A stretch of 5,085 nt of DNA from Archaeoglobaceae archaeon (GTDB taxonomy: Archaea > Halobacteriota > Archaeoglobi > Archaeoglobales > Archaeoglobaceae). Position numbers and translations under genes: made by a program. The stretch is taken from assembly GCA_025058955.1 (NCBI GenBank), contig JANXDV010000073.1:1-5085 (forward strand), given 5' to 3'. The notes under the pieces are model-generated. The model searched no databases. It was not told where the DNA came from and saw only the letters and a program-made list of their open reading frames with translations. Numbering within the stretch: position 1 is the first letter of the stretch; each line of letters starts with the position of its first letter. Positions 1-5,085 of this stretch are shown piece after piece.

Positions 1-34
1 ATCAATTATACGTTAAGAGGTTCATAAGTTTTTC

Positions 35-1063
35 TCAACTCTTCTTTTTTATTTCAAAAAATTTTTCCACAGCCTTGAAAACTGGTCTCTCCTTTATCAG
101 CCCCTCAGGTCTATAGAATAGGACTAAGATCATCAGAATGCCAAATGCCATGTATTCGATCCAAACCGTTTCAAATGGTATTCGGAGAAATTCAACGATC
201 TCATGCTTGTAAACCATCAGGATCTGCTTTATCGCGACAAAAACGAAGGTTCCAAAAATTACTCCCCTATTATTCCCCGCACCACCGAGAAGAACGATCA
301 GAAATGGATAAAAAGTCCACTCAACTCTTGTAAAATTCGAAGCTATGAAATTTGCAGTGAACAAAGAGAATAAAGCTCCAGCCAACGCTGCAATGGCAGA
401 AGAGATTGCAGATGCCTTTATCCTAAGCACCATCACATTTCTACCATAAGCCTTAACGACATCTTCATCCTCTCTCATCGCTCTCAAAAGTCTGCCAAAT
501 GGCGAGTTGGAGATCCTTTCTGCAATTATGTAAACCAAAATCAAAATCGAAATTGAAAGAAGAGCAAAGAGTAGCTGTCTATTTCCTTCGTAAAAGGCAA
601 AAACATCTGGAACCGATATTCCATAGTAACCACCACCAAGAGCGGTGTTGTAGTTGAAGATCATGAAAGAAACTTCGCTTATCGCAAGCAAGGTTATTGC
701 AAGATAATCCCTCGACAATCTCGCACTCGGCAATATTGCGAGAACTCCAACGATCGCTCCAACAAGAGCTGAAAGAGATAGGGAGAGAAGAAGGAGTAAA
801 ATTCCAAATGATGGATCTTCAGCGATCTTTTGATTAAGGATCGTTTTCAATTCCGCAGAGCTCTCTATTATTTCTCCTTCGATTCCATAAAAGGCGATGA
901 ATATTCTATTCACAATGCCACCAACTGTGAAGGCGCCAAAGAGAACAGCAAGTGCTCTGCCAAAGTTTGGTATGCCCGCAAGCCCGTATTCGATGTTTAG
1001 GCTTATGCTTACGATTGCATAAATTCCGAACCAAAAGGCTATGTTAAGAAGGATCTGCTCCAT
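35..1063 (-). CDS. livM: Branched-chain/hydrophobic amino acid ABC transporter permease, LivM type
   Basis: Second membrane permease of a HAAT-family importer, expected to pair with LivH to form the channel for the substrate delivered by the binding protein. The 342-residue product is very hydrophobic, with about eight probable membrane segments (roughly 5-24, 35-57, 87-111, 118-138, 164-184, 215-240, 250-279, 302-318). The cytoplasmic ATPase-coupling (EAA-like) loop at 188-210 reads SPFGRLLRAMREDED followed by AYGRNV, typical of LivM, as are LGGAGNNRG (259-267) and YRPEGL (317-322) near the C-terminus. A charged stretch at about 60-86 separates the second and third segments and should face outward. 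The ATG overlaps the end of livH by 25 bases and has a GAGGG ribosome binding site 9 bases upstream, which supports this start. The tail is basic (IKKKS). The 34 bases after the stop show no T-run, so the transcript may continue leftward. Family assignment is firm; substrate is not. Confidence 0.95.
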   Translation of the reverse strand: MEQILLNIAFWFGIYAIVSISLNIEYGLAGIPNFGRALAVLFGAFTVGGIVNRIFIAFYGIEGEIIESSAELKTILNQKIAEDPSFGILLLLLSLSLSALVGAIVGVLAILPSARLSRDYLAITLLAISEVSFMIFNYNTALGGGYYGISVPDVFAFYEGNRQLLFALLSISILILVYIIAERISNSPFGRLLRAMREDEDVVKAYGRNVMVLRIKASAISSAIAALAGALFSLFTANFIASNFTRVEWTFYPFLIVLLGGAGNNRGVIFGTFVFVAIKQILMVYKHEIVEFLRIPFETVWIEYMAFGILMILVLFYRPEGLIKERPVFKAVEKFFEIKKKS

Positions 1064-1947
1064 TTTCTCAATCCCTCTACGATTCCATTCGGCGTAAGCA
1101 GAAGAGCGAAGATTAGAGCTAAAAGTGGAACAACTTTGCTGTAAAGAAGAACTTCGATTCCAAATATTGTAGAAAGAAGGTATGTTACAAGACTTTCAGA
1201 CATTCCAATAAGATAGCCACCAACAAGTGCTCCCGAGATGCTTGCAATGCCTCCAACGATGCTCGCGGAGAATATTGAGACTATTATTAAACCCCCTGTT
1301 AGTGGAACTATTTCTTGCTTGAAAGGCAAAAGGGCTCCAGCCAAACCAGCGAGAGCTGAAGAGAGAAACCAAGAGAAGATCCTCGTTTTTTCAACATCTA
1401 TTCCCATCGTCTCTGCAAGTGTTGGATTTTCCATGGTGGCTCTCAAAGCAATTCCAAATTTTGTTTTGAAAAGTAGGAACCAGAGGGAGATCAAAATGGC
1501 TACGATTAAGGCTGTGGAAATGAAGAAAATACCAGATAAGCCTGCGATTTCAAAATCATACATCGTGAAAATGAATTTTTTTGCAGATTTTGATACAGAT
1601 TTTTCAATTGCATCTGAAATGGCACCAATTAGTCCAAGAAGCACGAGATCGAGAGCAAGGGTTGAGATCATCAGAATTACGATACTCGCACCCCTTCTGA
1701 TTAAAGGTCTCAGGATGAAGAAATAGCAAATGATTCCAAGAATTCCACAGAAAAAGAAGACGATTGGAAGAGAGTAATAGGGATGGAGATCGAAAAAATA
1801 AAACATAATAAGAGCAAAGTATGAGCCAAAAACCGCTAAGGAGCCATGAGCAAAGTTTGGGACTGATGTGGTTATATAGGTGAGCGTAAGACCTAAGCTT
1901 AGCAGTGCGATCAGATTTGAATAAACTATCGCACCTTCGAGAAGCAT
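1039..1947 (-). CDS. livH: Branched-chain/hydrophobic amino acid ABC transporter permease, LivH type
   Basis: First membrane permease of the importer and first gene of the minus-strand operon. The 302-residue product has about eight probable membrane segments (roughly 5-24, 32-52, 57-79, 88-112, 136-160, 190-210, 216-252, 268-285). LivH hallmarks are the N-terminal LGLTLTYITTSVPNFAHGSL (18-37), the ATPase-coupling loop TKFGIALRATMENPTLAETM continuing as GID (162-184), the SIVGGIASISGALVGGYLIG stretch (229-248) and TPNGIVEGL (285-293). A Lys/Ser-rich segment near 115-124 lies between membrane helices and should be extracellular. The length is close to the usual size of about 300 residues. No Shine-Dalgarno motif precedes the ATG, and a TATA-like element is centred 26 bases upstream, so the mRNA is probably leaderless. 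The stop lies inside livM, suggesting coupled translation. Family assignment is firm. Confidence 0.95.
   Translation of the reverse strand: MLLEGAIVYSNLIALLSLGLTLTYITTSVPNFAHGSLAVFGSYFALIMFYFFDLHPYYSLPIVFFFCGILGIICYFFILRPLIRRGASIVILMISTLALDLVLLGLIGAISDAIEKSVSKSAKKFIFTMYDFEIAGLSGIFFISTALIVAILISLWFLLFKTKFGIALRATMENPTLAETMGIDVEKTRIFSWFLSSALAGLAGALLPFKQEIVPLTGGLIIVSIFSASIVGGIASISGALVGGYLIGMSESLVTYLLSTIFGIEVLLYSKVVPLLALIFALLLTPNGIVEGLRKWSRSFLT
1073..1077 (-). promoter_or_regulatory. Ribosome binding site of livM
   Basis: On the minus strand GAGGG lies 9 bases before the livM ATG, within the coding region of livH. It matches the purine-rich core expected to pair with the 3' end of archaeal 16S rRNA. 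It supports the ATG at 1063 as the true start and translation of livM as an internal gene of a livH-livM mRNA. Confidence 0.6.
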
Positions 1948-1963
1948 TAGGATTTTGCATAGG

Positions 1964-1982
1964 TAAAGCTTTAAAAACTTTA
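1964..1982. promoter_or_regulatory. Symmetric bidirectional archaeal promoter (shared TATA box with flanking BRE-like repeats)
   Basis: The gap between the divergent start codons contains the inverted repeat TAAAG-N9-CTTTA around a CTTTAAAAA core. The core reads as a TATA box on both strands (TTTAAAAA on plus, TTTTTAAAG on minus). On each strand the TAAAG arm sits immediately upstream of it, where the A-rich TFB recognition element is expected. The centre of symmetry, base 1973, is 26 bases from the A of the binding-protein ATG (1999) and 26 bases from the A of the livH ATG (1947). Archaeal TATA boxes are centred about 26-27 bases before the transcription start, so both transcripts should begin at or next to their start codons. 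Motif and spacing are seen directly; use in both directions is inferred. Confidence 0.7.
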
Positions 1983-1998
1983 ATGATGTGGAATTACT

Positions 1999-3258
1999 AT
2001 GAAGGGAGTTAAATTGCTACTATTAGCATTGCTTGCAATTGTGTTTCTAAGTGGATGTGCTGAGGAGAGAAAAGTTGAGGAGATCAAGATCGGCGTGCTT
2101 GTGGATCTTTCTGGACCCTTAACGACTTATGGAACGAGCATAAAGAATACGCTGAGCATAGCGGAAGAGGATATCAATCAGTATCTAAAGGCAAAGGATT
2201 TGCCATACACCGTGAAGTTCTACGTTGAAGACACAAAAGTTGAGCCAAAAATAACGCTTGAGAAGGTTCAGAGCCTTTATGCGAAGGGGATCAATCTAAT
2301 CGTCGGTCCGATGGGAAGCGGAGAAGTTAGGAATATAAAAGACTTTGTGACCGCAAACAAGATCATAATCGTCTCTCCATCTTCAACAGCGGTTCCAAAG
2401 CTACTTGGTGTAACAAAACCGGAGGAAAAGAAGTTCATTTTCAGATTTGTTGCTCTTGACGATTTTCAAACTGAAGCGATAGTTGCGGAATTGAAGGCTC
2501 TTGGAATTAAAGCGGTTGTAATCACACACATCGGCAACGCCTGGGGAAGGGGTTTAAGTGAAGTGATTGCAACAAAGCTTGAGAAAGAAGGAATAGAGCT
2601 AAAAGCTTCAATCGAATACCCTGAGCCTTTGCCGGCTGATTATTCACCATACATTGCAAAAATAGAGGAAAATGTAGTGGAATTGATGAAAAAATACTCA
2701 GAAAAAGAGATTGCGGTATTAGCATTTAGCTATGAGGAAGCTTCAGTAATTCTTGCACAGACAAAGAGCGATAGCAAGGCTTTAAGCGTTATATGGCTTG
2801 GCTGTGATGGGACCGCATTGAGTGGTAAACTGCTCGAAGTCTGCGAAAAGTCGAGTAAAGTAAAAATGCTCAGCACACTCTTTGAGTCCAAAGGAAAAGG
2901 CTATAGTGAGCTGGAAAGCAAATATAGGCAGAGAGGTTATGGTGATGCTCCGTATCAGTATGCGATGAACGCCTATGATGCTGCATGGGTTCTCGTTTTG
3001 AGCTACATTGAAGTTGTAAAGGAAAAAGGTAAATACGACCCAGATGAGATGGCGACGAAGATACCAGTTGTTGCGGAGAAATTCAGCAAGGGTGAATATG
3101 GTGTAGAAACCGTGAGTGGATACATAAAGCTCAACGAATGGAATGACAGGGCGAGCGGAGATTTCGCAATCTACTACATAAAGGACTGTTCATGGAAGCT
3201 TGCGGGGATTTGGAATTCCGTTGAAAACAAGATCACTTGGTTTGAGTCGGTTAGATGA
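1999..3258 (+). CDS. Substrate-binding lipoprotein of the amino acid ABC transporter (Peripla_BP_6 / LivK-like)
   Basis: Extracytoplasmic receptor that should bind the amino acid and deliver it to LivH/LivM. The 419-residue product starts with a lipoprotein signal: Lys2 and Lys5, a Leu/Ala-rich core (6-17) and the lipobox LSGC, with Cys20 as the likely lipidated residue, followed by a charged linker. The mature protein opens with IKIGVLVDLSGPLTTYG (29-45), the classic first strand of type I leucine-binding folds. IVGPMGSGE (101-109), the SPSST turn (126-130) and NAYDAAWVL (324-332) are also typical. It is somewhat longer than bacterial LivK (about 370), in keeping with its linker and C-terminal extension. 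Cys269, Cys282 and Cys397 are the only cysteines in the mature body. No good ribosome binding site precedes the ATG, and promoter spacing suggests a leaderless mRNA. The stop overlaps livG by ATGA. Relatives bind Leu/Ile/Val, other amino acids, amides or urea, so the ligand is open; no symbol is assigned for that reason. Confidence 0.92.
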   Translation: MKGVKLLLLALLAIVFLSGCAEERKVEEIKIGVLVDLSGPLTTYGTSIKNTLSIAEEDINQYLKAKDLPYTVKFYVEDTKVEPKITLEKVQSLYAKGINLIVGPMGSGEVRNIKDFVTANKIIIVSPSSTAVPKLLGVTKPEEKKFIFRFVALDDFQTEAIVAELKALGIKAVVITHIGNAWGRGLSEVIATKLEKEGIELKASIEYPEPLPADYSPYIAKIEENVVELMKKYSEKEIAVLAFSYEEASVILAQTKSDSKALSVIWLGCDGTALSGKLLEVCEKSSKVKMLSTLFESKGKGYSELESKYRQRGYGDAPYQYAMNAYDAAWVLVLSYIEVVKEKGKYDPDEMATKIPVVAEKFSKGEYGVETVSGYIKLNEWNDRASGDFAIYYIKDCSWKLAGIWNSVENKITWFESVR

Positions 3259-4001
3259 TTTTGAGAACTGAAAATCTTTCAAAATTTTTTGATGGGGTAA
3301 AAGCACTTTACAGAGTGAATATAGCGGTTGAAAAGGGGAAAATAACGCTTGTAATTGGACCAAATGGCAGTGGAAAGACAACTCTTATAAACGTAATCTC
3401 TGGATTTTACAAAGCGGATGAGGGTAGAGTGATCTTTGAGGGAGAAGAGATAACGAATAGGATGCCACATGAGATAAGCAGGCTTGGTATTTTAAGGACT
3501 TTTCAAATTCCAAAAGCTCTAAAAAAGCTAACAGTTCTTGAAAATGTTTTGATAGCCCCTTTCAACCATGGAGACAGTGTTTACGAATCAATAAGTGGTA
3601 GATGGATAAAAAAAGAAGTAGAGCTTCTGGATAAAGCCTTTAAGATACTTGAATTTTTAAAGCTCGACCATCTATGGGACAGAAAGGCACAGGAGCTGAG
3701 TGGAGGGCAATTGAAATTACTCGAGACCGCGAGAGCTTTAATGAGAGGAGCAAAGCTTCTAATAATGGATGAGCCTCTCAGTGGTGTGAATCCGGTGCTT
3801 GCGGAAGACATTTTACAGAGCTTTGTAAGGATGAGAGGAGAGGTTAGTTTTTTAATCGTTGAGCACAGATTGGATCTCGTGCTAAAATACGTTGACTATG
3901 TCTATGCAATGGCAAATGGAGAGGTTATAGCGGAAGGGAAAGGGGAAGAGGTGGTCAAGGATCCGAGGGTTGTGGAGGTGTATATAGGTGCTAAGAACTG
4001 A
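3255..4001 (+). CDS. livG: Amino acid ABC transporter ATP-binding protein, LivG type
   Basis: One of the two cytoplasmic ATPases that power the importer. The 248-residue product has all nucleotide-binding motifs: Walker A GPNGSGKT (35-42), Q-loop Gln84 in LRTFQIP, signature LSGGQ (148-152), Walker B LLIMDEP (168-174) with catalytic Glu173, a GVNP D-loop region (177-180) and the switch histidine His204 in VEHRLD. RTFQ after the Q-loop, the longer helical region (about 95-145) and VEH are LivG-like rather than LivF-like; length matches the usual 250 or so. The ATG overlaps the binding-protein stop as ATGA and has no clear ribosome binding site of its own, so translation is probably coupled. A TTG two codons downstream is a possible alternative start. 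The end overlaps livF by 14 bases. Confidence in the family is high. Confidence 0.95.
   Translation: MILRTENLSKFFDGVKALYRVNIAVEKGKITLVIGPNGSGKTTLINVISGFYKADEGRVIFEGEEITNRMPHEISRLGILRTFQIPKALKKLTVLENVLIAPFNHGDSVYESISGRWIKKEVELLDKAFKILEFLKLDHLWDRKAQELSGGQLKLLETARALMRGAKLLIMDEPLSGVNPVLAEDILQSFVRMRGEVSFLIVEHRLDLVLKYVDYVYAMANGEVIAEGKGEEVVKDPRVVEVYIGAKN
3974..3980 (+). promoter_or_regulatory. Strong ribosome binding site of livF
   Basis: GGAGGTG lies 7 bases before the GTG at 3988, inside the 3' end of livG. It is a full-length match to the archaeal 16S rRNA complement and is the clearest such site in the window. It decides the GTG start of livF, which has no ATG nearby in frame. Confidence 0.8.
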
Positions 4002-4695
4002 AAGACTCAACGCTGGTTATGGACAGCTTCACATACTCTTCGATGTGGACATAAATGTGGAAAAGGGAATAACCGCAATCATAGGACCAAATGGAAGTGG
4101 AAAATCTACTTTGCTCAAATCGATCTTTGGAATTGCAACTGTTCACTCTGGAAGCGTTTTCTTAAATGGTAAGGATATTACAAGAATTCCGCCACACGAG
4201 AAGGTTAAGCTCGGAATGGCTTATCTTCCTCAGACAGAAAATGTTTTTTCAAATCTGAGCGTCAAAGAGAACTTGATGATAGCGGGTTATGGGCTTGAAG
4301 AGGAGACTTTAAAGGATAGGATAGACTCTGCACTTGAATTTTTCCCTGAGCTAAAAAATCATCTCAAAAGAAGGGCTGGAACACTTAGCGGTGGAGAAAG
4401 ACAAATGCTCGCAATGGCAAGCGCTCTTGTTAAGAATGCAAAAATTTTAATGCTTGACGAGCCAACAGCACAACTTTCACCAAAGCTTGCTGAGAAAATA
4501 CTTGAAAGAGTGCAAATGATGAGAGATGAAAAAAATTTAACAATTATGCTCGTTGAGCAGAACGTTAAAAAGGCTCTGGAGATAAGCGAGAATGCTTATT
4601 TGCTTGTTAGTGGAAGAGTTGCCTTTTCAGGAAAAGCATGCGAACTTCTTTCGCATCCAAAATTTGAAAAAATGTGCGTTGGCATTTTAGATTAA
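3988..4695 (+). CDS. livF: Amino acid ABC transporter ATP-binding protein, LivF type
   Basis: Second cytoplasmic ATPase, expected to dimerise with LivG under the LivH/LivM channel. The 235-residue product shows Walker A GPNGSGKS (33-40), Q-loop Gln82 in YLPQ, signature LSGGE (133-137), Walker B ILMLDEP (153-159) with Glu158, and LVEQN (188-192) where most ABC ATPases have the switch histidine. Gln at this position, together with LSGGE and an AQLSP D-loop region, is the normal LivF pattern, so this is not damage. Length matches the family (about 235). It starts with GTG, supported by GGAGGTG 7 bases upstream, and overlaps livG by 14 bases. It is the last gene of the plus-strand operon; after the stop there are only short T-runs (TTTT at 4711-4714), so no clear terminator can be named. 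Confidence 0.95.
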   Translation: MLRTERLNAGYGQLHILFDVDINVEKGITAIIGPNGSGKSTLLKSIFGIATVHSGSVFLNGKDITRIPPHEKVKLGMAYLPQTENVFSNLSVKENLMIAGYGLEEETLKDRIDSALEFFPELKNHLKRRAGTLSGGERQMLAMASALVKNAKILMLDEPTAQLSPKLAEKILERVQMMRDEKNLTIMLVEQNVKKALEISENAYLLVSGRVAFSGKACELLSHPKFEKMCVGILD

Positions 4696-4750
4696 TTATC
4701 GTCTTGGAGATTTTAACCGGATAAGAGATACTATAATGTAAGAGAAACAC

Positions 4751-4867
4751 TTTGCAATTCTAAGGGGCTCGCTCCAGATGATTAGCACAGCAAAATTGAG
4801 CTTTACAGAACAGACATTCGAATTCACTACAAAAGCCATCCATTGCTCTACTACGACAGCTTAGTCT
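4751..4867 (-). pseudogene. Possible remnant of an AN1-type zinc-finger gene (tentative)
   Basis: A minus-strand frame opens after a TGA (4868-4870), has an ATG at 4841-4843 and stops at a TAG (4760-4762). Its product is rich in cysteine: FECLFCKAQFCCANHLERAP follows MDGFCSE. This resembles the second half of an AN1 zinc finger, C-x2-C-x4-C-x2-H-x5-H-x-C. Here the spacing is C-x2-C-x5-C-x2-H-x5, then the TAG stands where the last His would be, and Asn-Cys-Lys follows in the same frame. One reading is a decayed gene with the final His codon lost; another is chance in a short AT-rich spacer. There is no ribosome binding site, and the upstream half of the finger is not recognisable. No function is claimed. 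Confidence 0.2.
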
Positions 4868-4990
4868 TCAGATCTTAGCAAAAGCATTTTAGTTGGGAAA
4901 CAAATTGAATGGTGGTAGAATTCAGTTTAATGGGAAATGGTTTATTCAAGATGGATAAAATGCTACTTCAAAGAAATTAATTATTTGATT

Positions 4991-5002
4991 AAAATATAAA
5001 AA
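4991..5002 (-). terminator. T-rich terminator of the right-edge minus-strand gene
   Basis: Directly after the TAA stop, the minus strand reads TTTTTATATTTT. Archaeal RNA polymerase stops at runs of five or more Ts without needing a hairpin, and none is visible here. The position immediately behind a stop codon fits a terminator for that gene; it may also help separate it from convergent livF transcription. Confidence 0.4.
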
Positions 5003-5085
5003 TTAAACATTTTGATAAATTCTCACGACTTGCTCACAGTCCCACTTCACTTGTGGATTCACAGGATCTGGACAACCTTTCGGCT
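5003..5085 (-). CDS. C-terminal end of an unidentified protein (cut by the window edge)
   Basis: A minus-strand frame runs in from the right edge for 26 complete codons and ends with TAA at 5003-5005. The readable tail is PKGCPDPVNPQVKWDC followed by EQVVRIYQNV. The mix of Pro, Trp, two Cys spaced by 11 residues and a final amphipathic stretch looks like real coding sequence, and the other two minus-strand frames here contain stops. The T-rich sequence right after the stop also fits a gene end. It points toward livF and so is a separate transcription unit. The paired cysteines could be a disulfide in an exported domain or a metal site, but too little is visible to name a family. Confidence 0.5.
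   Translation of the reverse strand, partial: PKGCPDPVNPQVKWDCEQVVRIYQNV

Larger units (their letters stand above)
4696..5002. other. Convergent intergenic region without a convincing intact gene
   Basis: These 307 bases lie between the livF stop and the stop of the minus-strand gene at the right edge. No frame on either strand is open for more than about 40 codons. Short frames seen are a plus-strand one of 23 codons at 4909-4980 with a TGA directly before its ATG, a plus-strand Tyr/Leu-rich stretch of under 30 codons around 4790-4875 bounded by stops, and the Cys-rich minus-strand frame listed separately. Base composition is more AT-rich than the genes, especially 4975-5012. No tRNA, CRISPR repeat or insertion-sequence end was recognised. 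It may be plain spacer or the remains of a small gene. Confidence 0.6.

Noticed and set aside
1..34. Very short minus-strand frame (MNLLTYN) and possible terminator after livM
   Set aside because: Seven codons with no ribosome binding site; the minus strand here has A-runs rather than T-runs, so neither a gene nor a terminator is supported.
1238..1726. Long plus-strand open frame of 162 codons antisense to livH
   Set aside because: It lies wholly within livH, which has clear family motifs. The antisense product has no recognisable motif or ribosome binding site and reads as a by-product of livH codon use.
1604..1960. Minus-strand frame of 118 codons overlapping the start of livH
   Set aside because: It is out of frame with livH; its product is Ser/Arg/Leu-rich without membrane segments, and its start lies upstream of the expected transcript start.
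4777..4784. ATGATTA resembling a C box of a C/D guide RNA
   Set aside because: It differs from the consensus and no D box (CTGA) or paired C'/D' motifs lie at suitable spacing on the same strand.
4909..4980. Plus-strand 23-codon frame beginning MVVEFSLMGNG
   Set aside because: Very short, with a TGA directly before the ATG, no ribosome binding site and no recognisable motif.
4993..5005. TATAAAAATTA resembling a plus-strand TATA box
   Set aside because: No plus-strand gene start follows at the right distance; the sequence downstream is the end of a minus-strand gene. It is better read as the T-rich terminator on the other strand.

Overview
The window carries one complete ABC importer of the branched-chain / hydrophobic amino acid uptake (HAAT, LivHKMGF-type) family, almost certainly from an archaeon. 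The archaeal signs are a TATA/BRE-type promoter at the right distance for leaderless transcripts, a GGAGGTG ribosome binding site before one internal gene, frequent AGA/AGG and ATA codons, and tight overlapping genes in moderately AT-rich DNA. Overall gene content and protein style fit an anaerobic euryarchaeon of the Archaeoglobus group. That placement is a judgement from style, not a proven assignment.

Layout: on the minus strand, livH (1947 to 1039) and livM (1063 to 35) encode the two membrane permeases and overlap by 25 bases. On the plus strand, a lipoprotein-type substrate-binding protein (1999-3258), livG (3255-4001) and livF (3988-4695) follow one another with overlaps of 4 and 14 bases. 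The two operons diverge from a 51-base gap (1948-1998). At its middle lies an inverted repeat, TAAAG-N9-CTTTA, around a TTTAAAAA core. Its centre, base 1973, is exactly 26 bases from the A of each start codon, so one symmetric element seems to serve as promoter in both directions for two leaderless mRNAs.

How they work together: the binding protein, anchored outside the membrane by Cys20, should capture the amino acid and hand it to the LivH/LivM heterodimer. LivG and LivF form the heterodimeric ATPase beneath it. Permeases and binding protein/ATPases are made from opposite strands, so the shared promoter would keep the two halves co-regulated. The exact substrate cannot be read from the sequence.

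Downstream of livF, 4696-5002 (307 bases) has no convincing intact gene. A Cys-rich minus-strand stretch (about 4751-4867) resembles a broken AN1-type zinc finger, but this is weak. The right edge (5003-5085) holds the C-terminal 26 codons of an unidentified minus-strand gene, convergent with livF and followed by a T-rich probable terminator.
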